Shown one piece after another: positions 33,391 through 42,267 of a stretch of DNA of 64,000 bases. The notes under the pieces were generated by a model, which did no database searches, had not been told where the DNA came from, and saw nothing but the letters and a program-made list of their open reading frames with translations. Numbering within the stretch: position 1 is the stretch's first letter; each line of letters opens with the position of its first letter. This stretch comes from CAYTLW01 sp964438735 (lineage in GTDB: Bacteria > Myxococcota_A > UBA9042). Location of the stretch: NCBI GenBank assembly GCA_964438735.1, contig CAYTLW010000020.1, positions 23,202 to 87,201 on the forward strand, written 5' to 3'. The position numbers were made by a program, and so were the translations under genes.

Positions 33391-35328
33391 GTGATCGCGC
33401 ACCGTCCCGCGTTCGCTGGCATCGAGCATGGGGGGCTGTTCTACGGCCTCGCCGCGCTCGCTTTGTCGATCTTCGCCTGGGGCGTGTGGCGCGCGCTGCG
33501 CCGGTGGCGATCCGGCGGCGCGCTGGCTACGGCGCCAACCCTGCGCGCGCTCATTTCGGCGGGCGCCGAGGGCCTGGCGGGCCGGCGGCTGGCAAGGAGC
33601 GATCCGGCCGCCGCGGTGCTGCACGCCGCCATCGCCTGGGGCTTCCTGCTGCTCTTCGCCGGCACGGTGCTCGGCACCATCGACCACCAGGTCATCCCCT
33701 TCCTGCGCGGCACCGTATACCTGGTCTACTCCGTGGTGCTGGAAGTGGCGGGGCTGCTCCTGATCGGCGGCCTGGTCTGGGCCATGGCGCGCCGCGTGGC
33801 AGGTCGTCCCGGGCGGCTGCAAACGACGGCGGCGGACCTTTGGCCCTGGCTGCTGCTGGTGGTCTGTACGGCGACCGGATTCCTGGTCGAAGGGCTGCGC
33901 CTGGCCTGGATGACGCCGGATTGGGCGGGCTGGTCCTTTGTCGGGGCGCTCTGCATCAGCGCGCTGCCGCCCGATGCGGCGGCAGGCATGTACCCAACGA
34001 TGTGGTGGATTCACGCGTTGTGCTGCCTGGGCCTGGTGGCGGCGATGCCATGGTGCGGACTGCGCCATGCCCTCTACGGCCCGCTCAGCCTCGCCGCCGC
34101 GGACCTCGTCGCGATGCAGCCCGCCGTCGAACTGGACGACTCAGGCGCGCGGGCGCCGCCCATGTCGTGGCGCGAACACCTCTGGCTGGACGCGTGCACC
34201 CGCTGTGGACGTTGCGATGAGGTCTGCCCGCCGGTCGCCGCGGGCGAGGCATTCTCTGCGCGCGCCGTGGTCCAGCAGACCCGCCGACGCCTGCTGTCGA
34301 GCACTGGCGACGACGCCGGCGACGACGACGACCCCGCCATCTGGCCCTGCACGACCTGCGCGGCGTGCCGCGATGCCTGTCCCATCGCCATCGCGCCGCT
34401 GGACATCGCCGCCGGCCTGCGACGCAGCGCGGTGGAGGCCGGCACGGAGGTGCCCGCGGAGATCGCCAGCACGCTGGAGCGTCTGCAGCGCTACAACAAC
34501 CCGTGGTCGGCGTCCAAGAAGCCGCGCAACCAGTTCGCCAAGGAGTTGGCGCTGGCCCGGCCGGGCACCGAAGGCACCCTGTGCTGGTTTGCCGGCTGCA
34601 CCACCGCCATCGAGACGCGGGCACAAGCTACGGGACGCTCTTTCGCCGCCCTGGCCGACCAGGCGGACGTTTCATTGAGCGGCCTGGGCAAGCGCGAGCC
34701 CTGTTGCGGTGACCTCGCTCGCAGCCTGGGCGAGACGGGCCTGTATCTCGACCAGGCCGAGCGCTGCGATGAGCTGCTGGACAAGGCCGCAGTGCATGAA
34801 CTGGTGGTCAGCTCGCCGCACTGCTACCACACGCTCAGCCGCGAGCGAGGGTGCGACCCGGCCGACAACGGCGCCTCCCTGCGCGTTCGCCATACCAGCG
34901 AAGTGCTGCAGCAGTGGTTGGTCGACGGACGGCTGAAGCCGGCGCAAGGCCCGCCCCTGAGGGTGACCTTGCACGACCCCTGCTACCTGGCCCGACATCA
35001 CGACATCGTGCAGACGCCACGACAGGTGCTGGCGGCGCTGCCGGGGGTGGAGCTGGTCGAGATGCAGGAGCACGGCCGCCAGACCCGGTGCTGTGGGGGC
35101 GGCGGCGGGCGCATGTGGCAGGGCGACTCCGAGGCCAGCGAACCCATGGCGGTATTGCGCATCCGCCAGGCCGCGGCCACCGGCGCCGAGGCGGTGATCA
35201 CCGCCTGCCCGCGCTGCCTGATCATGCTCGAGGACGGCGGCAAGATGGCCGGCGTCGAAGAGAGCCTGCGCGTGATCGATCTCAATGAACTCGTCGCCGG
35301 CCGCACGCGGGCCCCGCCACTGGATTGA
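33391..35328 (+). CDS. Membrane Fe-S oxidoreductase, EMO type (ETF:menaquinone oxidoreductase)
   Basis: 645 residues from GTG 33391. The N-terminal 250 residues are a membrane cytochrome b-like domain of the nitrate-reductase-gamma kind. It is followed by two 4Fe-4S motifs (CTRCGRCDEVCPP and CTTCAACRDACPI) and two CCG domains (EPCCGDLARS; HDPCYLARHHDIVQTPRQ ending in CCGGGGGRMW), the DUF224/heterodisulfide-reductase-like layout. Proteins of this layout, encoded with ETF, have been described as EMO, which carries electrons from reduced ETF to menaquinone. The etfB, etfA and acyl-CoA dehydrogenase genes follow immediately, which supports that role strongly. Confidence 0.9.
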   Translation: MIAHRPAFAGIEHGGLFYGLAALALSIFAWGVWRALRRWRSGGALATAPTLRALISAGAEGLAGRRLARSDPAAAVLHAAIAWGFLLLFAGTVLGTIDHQVIPFLRGTVYLVYSVVLEVAGLLLIGGLVWAMARRVAGRPGRLQTTAADLWPWLLLVVCTATGFLVEGLRLAWMTPDWAGWSFVGALCISALPPDAAAGMYPTMWWIHALCCLGLVAAMPWCGLRHALYGPLSLAAADLVAMQPAVELDDSGARAPPMSWREHLWLDACTRCGRCDEVCPPVAAGEAFSARAVVQQTRRRLLSSTGDDAGDDDDPAIWPCTTCAACRDACPIAIAPLDIAAGLRRSAVEAGTEVPAEIASTLERLQRYNNPWSASKKPRNQFAKELALARPGTEGTLCWFAGCTTAIETRAQATGRSFAALADQADVSLSGLGKREPCCGDLARSLGETGLYLDQAERCDELLDKAAVHELVVSSPHCYHTLSRERGCDPADNGASLRVRHTSEVLQQWLVDGRLKPAQGPPLRVTLHDPCYLARHHDIVQTPRQVLAALPGVELVEMQEHGRQTRCCGGGGGRMWQGDSEASEPMAVLRIRQAAATGAEAVITACPRCLIMLEDGGKMAGVEESLRVIDLNELVAGRTRAPPLD

Positions 35329-35384
35329 TCGACACCAGGTGGCGTGATAGCAGCGAGGACGACATCTTTGTGGAGTGATGCGAC

Positions 35385-36167
35385 ATGGACATCGCGGTGT
35401 GCATCAAGCAGGTCGCCGACGCCGCCGAGGCCGAGCTCGAGCTCGACGGCGACGACATCGATCTCGACGACCTGGTCCTGACTTTGAATGAGTGGGATGC
35501 CTTCGCCATCGAGGCCGCGGTGCGCATCAAGGAGCGCCAGGGCGGCACGGTCACGATCCTGACCCTGGGCGACGACGAGGCCGAGGACGTGCTCCGCCGG
35601 GCCCTGGCGATGGGCGGTGACGCGGCGATCCGCATCGATGGCGACGACTTCGCCGACTCGGACGCGGCCGGGATCGCGCGCGGTTTGGCTGCGACCCTGG
35701 CCGATCGGCCCTTCGACCTCATCCTGACGGGCGCGCAGAGCGCCGATACGGGATGGGGCCAGGTGGGGCCCATGCTGGCCGAGCTGCTCGGTCTGCCCTG
35801 GGCCACGTTGGCGGTGCACATCGAGGTGACGGCGGACGGTTTCGTGGTGCAGCGGGAGTTGGAGGCCAACACGGTCCAGGAGGTCGCCCTGCCCCGGCCG
35901 GCGCTGATCACCGTGCAGACCGGCCTGAACGAGCCACGCTACGTCTCGGTCATGGGCATCCGACGGGTGCGGCGCCTGCCCATCGAGGACCTGGATGCCG
36001 ACGACCTGGGCCTGGACGAAGACGACATCGACGCCTCGGCCTCTTCGGTGATGCGGCGCCGCCTCGTTCTGCCCGAACGCACCGCCCAGGCGGAGATGTG
36101 GACGGGCAATCCGGCCGAGATCGGCGCTCGGGCTGGTGAGCTGATCCGCCGCAAGCTGGGCACCTGA
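35385..36167 (+). CDS. etfB: Electron transfer flavoprotein beta subunit
   Basis: 260 residues. Typical EtfB: N-terminal CIKQVADAAE, then WDAFAIEAAVRIKE, ALAMGGDAAIRI, TGAQSADTGWGQVGPMLAELLG, and the C-terminal MGIRRVRRLPIEDLDADDLG that wraps the alpha subunit. It binds AMP and forms the heterodimer with EtfA, shuttling electrons from acyl-CoA dehydrogenases to the EMO-type oxidoreductase upstream. 56 bases after the oxidoreductase gene, 24 before etfA. Confidence 0.96.
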   Translation: MDIAVCIKQVADAAEAELELDGDDIDLDDLVLTLNEWDAFAIEAAVRIKERQGGTVTILTLGDDEAEDVLRRALAMGGDAAIRIDGDDFADSDAAGIARGLAATLADRPFDLILTGAQSADTGWGQVGPMLAELLGLPWATLAVHIEVTADGFVVQRELEANTVQEVALPRPALITVQTGLNEPRYVSVMGIRRVRRLPIEDLDADDLGLDEDDIDASASSVMRRRLVLPERTAQAEMWTGNPAEIGARAGELIRRKLGT

Positions 36168-36191
36168 TGGCACCATAGAGGGAGGGGGGCA

Positions 36192-37163
36192 ATGACCGAG
36201 ATCGCCCTGCTGCTGGAACATCGACCGGGTCGACTACACGATTCCACAGGCGGCCTGCTGACGCTGGGCCGTCACCTGGCCGACGCGGCTGGCACGTCAC
36301 TGACCGCCTGGCTGCCCGGTGTAGCCGACGAGGCGGCAGCGGCCGGCATCCGCCATCACGTCGACCGCCTGGTCCTGCTGCGATCGGACGCCCTGTCCGG
36401 ACTGGATAGCGCGGTGCTGGTCGACGCCCTGGCTCGCACCGTGAGCGCCCGCGCGCCGCGCCTGTTGATGATGAGCCATACGCCAGCGGCCATGGATGTC
36501 GCGCCGGTCCTGGCCATGCGCTGCGGCATACCGCTGGTGGGCGACTGCGTGGCCCTGCGCTGGCGGGATGACGGCCTGCACGCCGACCGCCAGGTCTATG
36601 GCGGCAAGGCGCTGGAGAAGCTGAGCCTGAAGCCCGCGGCCACCTGGCTGGCCACCATCCGGCCGGGCAGCGGCGATGCGACTCCGGCAGAAGGAGAGCC
36701 GGCAACCATCGAGACCTGCGACCTGTCGGCGCCCGGCGATGTCCGCGGACGGCGCTTGCTGGGCCATCGTGCCGTAGGCGGCGCCGATATCGACATCGGC
36801 GAGGCCGACTTCATCGTCGCCGTCGGTCGCGGGGTCGGCAAGGCGGAGCGCGTCGCCGACGTACAGAAATTCGCCGACGCCATCGGCGCCACCCTGGCCT
36901 GCTCGCGGCCCGTGGCCGACAAGGGCTGGCTGGCCAAGACGCGACAGGTGGGCACCTCCGGCCGCAGCGTGCGGCCCCGGGTCTACCTGGCCATGGGCAT
37001 CAGCGGCGCCTACCAGCACGTGGCCGGCATGTCCGGCGCCGACACCATCATCGCGGTCAATACCGACGCCAGCGCGCCCATCTTCGACGTGGCCAGCGTC
37101 GGCATCGTGGCCGATATGTTCGAGATCATGCCGGCTTTGCAGCGGGAGTTGACCTCGACTTGA
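36192..37163 (+). CDS. etfA: Electron transfer flavoprotein alpha subunit
   Basis: 323 residues with a very strong ribosome site (GAGGGAGGGGGG). The N-terminal domain carries SHTPAAMDVAPVLAMR and the VYGGKALEKLSLKP segment. The FAD-binding C-terminal domain is intact: VAVGRGVGKAERV, KGWLAKTRQVGTSGRSVRPRVYLAMGISGAYQHV and AVNTDASAPIFDVASVGIVAD. It holds the FAD of ETF and hands electrons to the membrane oxidoreductase. It lies between etfB and the acyl-CoA dehydrogenase gene in one operon. Confidence 0.96.
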   Translation: MTEIALLLEHRPGRLHDSTGGLLTLGRHLADAAGTSLTAWLPGVADEAAAAGIRHHVDRLVLLRSDALSGLDSAVLVDALARTVSARAPRLLMMSHTPAAMDVAPVLAMRCGIPLVGDCVALRWRDDGLHADRQVYGGKALEKLSLKPAATWLATIRPGSGDATPAEGEPATIETCDLSAPGDVRGRRLLGHRAVGGADIDIGEADFIVAVGRGVGKAERVADVQKFADAIGATLACSRPVADKGWLAKTRQVGTSGRSVRPRVYLAMGISGAYQHVAGMSGADTIIAVNTDASAPIFDVASVGIVADMFEIMPALQRELTST

Positions 37164-37190
37164 CGCGACCGAGCGCACCCGGGAGACACC

Positions 37191-38399
37191 ATGGACTTCT
37201 CGCTCAGTGCAGAACAGAGGGACATCAAGAACGCCGCGCGAGAGTTCGCCCGCGGCGAGTTCACCGCCGAACGGGCCATGGCCCACGAGCTCGAACACAC
37301 CTTCCCGCGGGCCCTGTACCAGCAGGCAGCCGAGCTGGGTTTCGTCGGTCTGGATTACCCCGAGGAGATCGGCGGCGGTGGCCTGGGCGTGACCGAGAAC
37401 GTCCTGGTGATCGAGGAGTTCTGCAAGGCGGATTCGGGCATCGGCATGGCCCTGCACCTGGCCTTTCTGCCGGCCAAAATCGTCAAGCTATTCGGCACGC
37501 CTGCCCAGCAGGAGCGCTACCTGTCGCCGCTGATTCAGGGACAGACCGTGTCGGCGATCTCCTTGACCGAGCCCGACCACGGCTCGGACCTGACGCGCAT
37601 GAATACGACCCTGGTCGAGCGCGGCGATGCCTTCGTGCTGGACGGGGCCAAGATCTTCACCACCAACGCCGCCTATGCCGACTACTTCATCGTGCTGGCC
37701 CAGGACGATCCCGACGCCGGCCCTGGCCGCGGCATGACCACCATCCTGGTCGAGCGGGATCCGGCCACCTGGCTGAGCGGCGAACTGGAGATCAACGAGA
37801 TCCCGCACAAGATGGGCCTGCACATGACCTCCAGCGGCGAATTGATCTTCCGCCAGCTCGCGGTCCCGGCCACCAATGTGCTGGGCCAGCGGGGTGACGG
37901 GCTGCGCAATGTGCTCGGCTTTCTGGACCAGAGCCGGATCGAGATCGCCGCCCAGGCCCTGGGCAACGCCAGCGGCGCCTTCCTCAAGGCCCTGGCCCAC
38001 GCCCGCGGTCGGACACAGTTCGACACGCCGATCCTCCAATTCCAGGCCATCGGCCACAAGCTGGCGCGCATGTACAGCCGCATCCAATCGGCGCGCTGGT
38101 CCACCTACCACGCCGCCTGGCTCTGCGATCACGCCAGCACCGGCAAGATGGCCCGCGCCGTCGGCCTGCACACCTCCATGGTCAAGCACTACGCGCCCGA
38201 GATCGCCAAGGGGGTGATCGACGACGCCATGACCGTGTTCGGCGGCTACGGCTACTTCCTGGAGCAGGACGTGGAGCGGCGCTACCGCGATCACCGCATC
38301 GTCGAGGCCTACGAGGGCACGGTTGAGGTGCAGTTGAACAACATGGTCCGCCTGCTGGGCCGGCTGGGCCTGGACTTCATCGATACGCACCTGATGTAG
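37191..38399 (+). CDS. Acyl-CoA dehydrogenase (short/branched-chain type), ETF operon
   Basis: 402 residues, the usual length, GGGAG eight bases before the ATG. SLTEPDHGSDLTRM, GAKIFTTNAAYADYFIV, FGGYGYFLEQDVERRYRDHRIVEAYEG with the catalytic Glu375 (YEGTVEVQ). The last gene of the operon with the EMO-type oxidoreductase and ETF; it dehydrogenates an acyl-CoA and reduces ETF. The substrate is unknown, and the loop before the flavin site (PDHGSD in place of the usual PxAGSD) is slightly unusual. A terminator follows at 38436. Confidence 0.95.
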   Translation: MDFSLSAEQRDIKNAAREFARGEFTAERAMAHELEHTFPRALYQQAAELGFVGLDYPEEIGGGGLGVTENVLVIEEFCKADSGIGMALHLAFLPAKIVKLFGTPAQQERYLSPLIQGQTVSAISLTEPDHGSDLTRMNTTLVERGDAFVLDGAKIFTTNAAYADYFIVLAQDDPDAGPGRGMTTILVERDPATWLSGELEINEIPHKMGLHMTSSGELIFRQLAVPATNVLGQRGDGLRNVLGFLDQSRIEIAAQALGNASGAFLKALAHARGRTQFDTPILQFQAIGHKLARMYSRIQSARWSTYHAAWLCDHASTGKMARAVGLHTSMVKHYAPEIAKGVIDDAMTVFGGYGYFLEQDVERRYRDHRIVEAYEGTVEVQLNNMVRLLGRLGLDFIDTHLM

Positions 38400-38435
38400 C
38401 GTTCAGCACCGCTGGCAGACTTCATGTCCTGCATT

Positions 38436-38454
38436 AACACGCATGCGTGTTTTT
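38436..38454 (+). terminator. Intrinsic terminator of the ETF operon
   Basis: A 16-base perfect palindrome AACACGCATGCGTGTT followed by TTTG, 37 bases after the dehydrogenase stop. Short stem with a CATG loop and a T-run: a good Rho-independent terminator. It also faces the convergent DUF2330 gene. Confidence 0.75.
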
Positions 38455-38492
38455 GTCGGTGGGCGGCAATCAGCGGGCCTTCTGCAGACGCG

Positions 38493-40661
38493 TCAACTGG
38501 CGGCGCTACGACGCCTGCGCAGCAGGACCAGCAGGCTCAGCCCGATCCCCATCGCCAGTGGCAGGGAAGGCGCGCTGCCTGAAGCGCTGCAGCCGCCATC
38601 GCCGCCACCCGTGCTGCCACCGCCACCACCGCCGGTGGTCTGGGTGCCATCTGGGCCGTGTCCACCGGCATCGACGGCGCCGCTATCGGGACCGGCTGTA
38701 CCGTCGGGCTGCATGGGCCCGGCGTCCTCGGTCCCGGGCACCTCACCGGTCGGCGGCAGCTTGCCATCGACCCAGCCCGGCAGGGGCACGCACCAGGGTC
38801 CCGGGCTCATCCAGGGGCCGAGCTTCTTGACCGGTGGATCTTCCGGCGGCGGCGCCCAGAGCTTCGGCTTCTTCAGCGAAAACCCACTCGGCAGCGTCGC
38901 TGTGCCGGGCGTGGCGCCCAGGATGGCGGTGTCCACCAGCCCGACCTCGGAGGGGTCGATGGCCACGGGGTTGCCGTTCTCGTCCAGCAGCTCGATGGAC
39001 AGGGCCAGCGGCGCGTCCTTGAAGCGGGGGTCCAGGGCGTTGTTGCCGCCGCCGGGCCACGAGCCCTTGACGACCCACGAGCCGGCCAGGCCATCGACCG
39101 CAATGCGGGTGTGCTCGGCCGGCAACCAGCCGTCGCTGCAGACGCGACGGTGGCGCACGTAGACCATGTTGTTGACCTCGGCGAGCGCCGGGTTGAAGGC
39201 GAAGATCGGGTCGCGATCCATCTCCTCGGGCGAGATGCGCAGCACCATGCGAGTGACCGTCTTGGAGCCGTTGATCATGTCTCCAACGTCATAGATGGGG
39301 TCGATGATGCCCTCTTTGAGCGCCCCGACCAGCGCACCGGTCTCGACGGCGACCTTCTTGGCCTCGTCCAGGGTCAAGCCTCCCGGGGCGCCTTGCGGCA
39401 CACAGGACTGGAAGCCGCCCATGTTCTGCCAGAAGGTGCCGCACGACCACAGGTAGCCGAGAGCCTCCAAGGGCGTGGCGGGCTTCATGACCGCCAGAAG
39501 TTTGGTCAGCCCGAGGTGCTTTTCGAACAACTGCGCGATGTCATCGCTCAGCCAGTCATTGCCCTTGCTGGCCACGAATCCGGCCAGCTCGACCAGGTTG
39601 TCGGACTTGGTGAGCTGCCCGGTATCCCAGATCGACTTGCTCCAGAAGGTACCCGAAGGCCGCGCGTACTCGGTCACAAATGCGTGACCGGCCGCTTCGT
39701 CGATGGCCGCCGAGAGCACCTGCGGGTAGTTCTTGCCGCCATCGAAGAGGTTCAGGCGCAGGGGGTTGATTCGCACGTGCATGAAATTCTTCGGGATCGC
39801 CCGGCCCGGCCCGGCGATGGTCACCACGACCGTCATGTCCTCGCTGGCCGCGATGGAGGTCAAGCGCAAGGGCACGCAGGGGTCGGCGTCGTGCATCTCC
39901 AGGACGATGGGCTTGATCTGGTTGACGCCCTCGCCGTTGCTGAGCTTGATGGCGACGAAGACGTCGCCCTTTTCGATATGGCTCTCGATGATCGCCGTCG
40001 CTGTCTTGGGCGTGGCATAACCCTGTTTGTTCAGCCAGTCCTGCAGCGGCTTGGCGGCGTTGCCCTTGACCACAATGTAGTCATAGGGGCCCGTCTGGCC
40101 GTGATCGAGCACGGTGACGCCCGGCGGCGTACCACCCGGCCCTGGACTCGTAGCGTCTTCGCTGGCCCAGCCGCCTGCGTCGGCGACTGTGCCGACGTCC
40201 TCCGGCGGCAGGATCTCACAGCCATCACTTGGATCGCGACAGTTCTCGCTGCCCTGGTTGATGCCCTTGAAAACCGGCGCCATGCGACTGTCGAAACGGT
40301 CGAATAGCCACGTGGTGCCGACGGTCACCGTAGGTTGCTTGGGCAGCGGCAGCACCCAGCCGAAATCCTTGGCCAGGCCGCTGTACCTGACCTCGACCCA
40401 GGCGATGCTTCGCTTGGTCTTGGGGTCGTGGTGGAAGAAGATGCGTTCGGCATCCTGCACGACCGTCTGGGGCGAGTTGATGCCGCCTGGGGCCGGCGGC
40501 GAGAAGCAGCCGCCACAGGCCATGGCCTCGGCAGGCAGCAGGGCCAAGGTCGCCGCCGCGACGACCGCGAGCAGCGCCATGAGCCGCCCGGTCCGGGCGG
40601 TCGCCAGGGCGCCAGAGGCCATGTATTCGTACACTCCAGGACGCCCGCGGGTGGAGCCCAT
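38493..40661 (-). CDS. DUF2330 surface protein with MYXO-CTERM-like tail
   Basis: 722 residues; AGGAGGGA fixes the start at 40661. An N-terminal signal is followed by ACGGCFSPPAPGG, the DUF2330 opening, and VVQDAERIFFHHD, with VEVRYSGLAKDFGWVLPLP. The body is mainly beta with scattered Cys. The C-terminus has a Gly/Thr-rich spacer, then GGCSASGS, a hydrophobic helix and RRRR, the layout of the MYXO-CTERM sorting signal processed by myxosortase and probably lipid-anchored through the Cys. The protein is probably displayed at the cell surface. No enzyme motif is known for DUF2330. A promoter is visible at 40753-40781. Confidence 0.9.
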   Translation of the reverse strand: MGSTRGRPGVYEYMASGALATARTGRLMALLAVVAAATLALLPAEAMACGGCFSPPAPGGINSPQTVVQDAERIFFHHDPKTKRSIAWVEVRYSGLAKDFGWVLPLPKQPTVTVGTTWLFDRFDSRMAPVFKGINQGSENCRDPSDGCEILPPEDVGTVADAGGWASEDATSPGPGGTPPGVTVLDHGQTGPYDYIVVKGNAAKPLQDWLNKQGYATPKTATAIIESHIEKGDVFVAIKLSNGEGVNQIKPIVLEMHDADPCVPLRLTSIAASEDMTVVVTIAGPGRAIPKNFMHVRINPLRLNLFDGGKNYPQVLSAAIDEAAGHAFVTEYARPSGTFWSKSIWDTGQLTKSDNLVELAGFVASKGNDWLSDDIAQLFEKHLGLTKLLAVMKPATPLEALGYLWSCGTFWQNMGGFQSCVPQGAPGGLTLDEAKKVAVETGALVGALKEGIIDPIYDVGDMINGSKTVTRMVLRISPEEMDRDPIFAFNPALAEVNNMVYVRHRRVCSDGWLPAEHTRIAVDGLAGSWVVKGSWPGGGNNALDPRFKDAPLALSIELLDENGNPVAIDPSEVGLVDTAILGATPGTATLPSGFSLKKPKLWAPPPEDPPVKKLGPWMSPGPWCVPLPGWVDGKLPPTGEVPGTEDAGPMQPDGTAGPDSGAVDAGGHGPDGTQTTGGGGGGSTGGGDGGCSASGSAPSLPLAMGIGLSLLVLLRRRRSAAS

Positions 40662-40752
40662 GATTCCCTCCTCTTGCGATCACTGCACCTGGCGGCCGTC
40701 TCGAAAGCGGCGCCAGACGCAAGATCTCCCTTTTCGATACCCCTCGCAACAG

Positions 40753-40781
40753 ACCCTAGCGATTGCCTGCCCGCCTGCCAA
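40753..40781 (-). promoter_or_regulatory. Predicted promoter of the DUF2330 gene
   Basis: Minus-strand TTGGCA (40776-40781), 17 bases, TAGGGT (40753-40758). Start near 40746, leader about 85 bases. Confidence 0.5.
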
Positions 40782-40840
40782 GGCGAGTCCAGCCGCGATC
40801 GTGTTATCTTGTGCCGGCAATCAGCCCGACGGGTGAGTCC

Positions 40841-41644
40841 ATGACCACGCGCCAGCCCGCCATCGCCGGCACCTTCTACCCCGCATCGCCCGAAGCGTTG
40901 CACCGCCTGCTCGATCGCTGCTGGGCGGCGCGGCAGATGGTCGACCTGCCACCACCCAAGGCCATGATCGCGCCCCACGCCGGCATGGTGTACAGCGGCC
41001 CCATCGCGGCCACCGCGTACTCGACCCTGGAGCCGGTGGCCGAGCGAATCCGGCGGGTCGTGCTGCTGGGTCCGTCGCATCACTTTGGTTTCGAGGGCTT
41101 CGCCATCCCGGCCGCCAGGCGTTGGGCGACGCCGCTGGGCGACGTACCACTCGATGGCGCCGCGATGGCCATGTTGGCCACGCGCAGCGACGTCCAGGTC
41201 AGCGATCCGGCCCATGCCAGGGAGCATTGCCTGGAGATCCACTTGCCCTTCCTGCAGCGGGTCCTGGGATCCTTCGAGTTGGTGCCCATCGCCGTGGGCC
41301 AGGTCGAGCCGCAGGCCGGCGGCGAGCTGCTGCGCGACCTCTGGGGCGGACCGGAGACTTTGATCGTCGTCAGTTCGGATCTCAGCCACTTCTTCGACCA
41401 GCAGACTGCGCAGCAGGTCGATCGATCGACGACGCTCGCCATCGAAGCCATGGGTGCCCACGCCGTCTTGCAGGCCGACGCCTGTGGCCGCCATCCCATC
41501 GCCTGCCTGCTCGCCGAGGCCAGCCGGCGCGGCATGACCATGAAGACCGTCGACGTGCGCACGTCGGCCGACACGGCCGGCGACCCCGATCGGGTGGTTG
41601 GCTATGGCAGCTACCTCTTCTGGCCCCATGACGAGGTCTCGTGA
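40841..41644 (+). CDS. amrB: AmmeMemoRadiSam system protein B (MEMO1 family)
   Basis: 267 residues from ATG 40841. A MEMO family protein, related to class III extradiol dioxygenases: QPAIAGTFYPASPEAL, MIAPHAGMVYSGPIAATAY, LLGPSHHFGFEG, EHCLEIHLPFLQ, VVSSDLSHFF. The conserved His residues of the metal site are present. It forms a conserved trio with AMMECR1 and a radical SAM enzyme, whose joint reaction is unknown. Its stop overlaps the GTG start of the amrA gene, so the two are translationally coupled. Confidence 0.93.
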   Translation: MTTRQPAIAGTFYPASPEALHRLLDRCWAARQMVDLPPPKAMIAPHAGMVYSGPIAATAYSTLEPVAERIRRVVLLGPSHHFGFEGFAIPAARRWATPLGDVPLDGAAMAMLATRSDVQVSDPAHAREHCLEIHLPFLQRVLGSFELVPIAVGQVEPQAGGELLRDLWGGPETLIVVSSDLSHFFDQQTAQQVDRSTTLAIEAMGAHAVLQADACGRHPIACLLAEASRRGMTMKTVDVRTSADTAGDPDRVVGYGSYLFWPHDEVS

Positions 41645-42267
41645 CCGCCGCCGAACCCGACCGCCGCTTCGATGACGATCAACGCGCGCTGCTCGACCAC
41701 CTGGCCTGGCTGTCCATCGATGATGGCCTCGGACGCGGCGCAGGACTGGCCGAATTGCGTGCCCATCGCGCCCTTCAGCTGGATCGTGGCCAGCTGGAGC
41801 CGTGGCTGCTGGCCCACGCGGCCACCTTCGTCACGCTGCACAAGTCGGGCGCCCTGCGCGGCTGCATCGGCGCGCTGCAGGCCCACCAATCCATCGCCCA
41901 GGACGTGGTTGATCACGCCTTCGCGGCGGCGTTTCGGGACCCGCGCTTCGACCCGCTGCGCGCCGATGAACGATCGCAGTTGTCGCTGCATATCTCGGTG
42001 CTGGGCGAGCCCGCCGACATCGACGCCAGCAGCGAAGACGCGGTGCTGAACAACCTGCGACCGGGGATCGACGGCTTGATCCTGCGCTGCGAACACCATC
42101 GGGCCACCTTCCTGCCCTCGGTCTGGGAGCACACCCCGGACGCGCACATCTTCCTGCGCGCCCTCAAGCGCAAGGCGGGCCTGCCGGTCGATGGCTGGCG
42201 GGAGGACATGCGCGCGGCCGTCTACCAGGTCGAAGAATGGACCGCCAGCGAGGCCGTCAGGGCTTGA
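41641..42267 (+). CDS. amrA: AmmeMemoRadiSam system protein A (AMMECR1 domain)
   Basis: 208 residues starting with GTG 41641, which overlaps the amrB stop by four bases. The AMMECR1 signature LRGCIG is in GALRGCIGALQ, followed by DPRFDPLRADE, LSLHISVLGEP and ATFLPSVWEHTPDAHIFL. Cytoplasmic, small, no known catalytic activity. Its last 11 bases overlap the convergent radical SAM gene. Confidence 0.94.
   Translation: MTAAEPDRRFDDDQRALLDHLAWLSIDDGLGRGAGLAELRAHRALQLDRGQLEPWLLAHAATFVTLHKSGALRGCIGALQAHQSIAQDVVDHAFAAAFRDPRFDPLRADERSQLSLHISVLGEPADIDASSEDAVLNNLRPGIDGLILRCEHHRATFLPSVWEHTPDAHIFLRALKRKAGLPVDGWREDMRAAVYQVEEWTASEAVRA

Noticed and set aside
31320..33422. 700-residue minus-strand frame opposite the TMTC-like gene
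   Set aside because: Composition is Gly/Gln/His/Pro-rich without motifs; the forward gene has a ribosome site and membrane helices.
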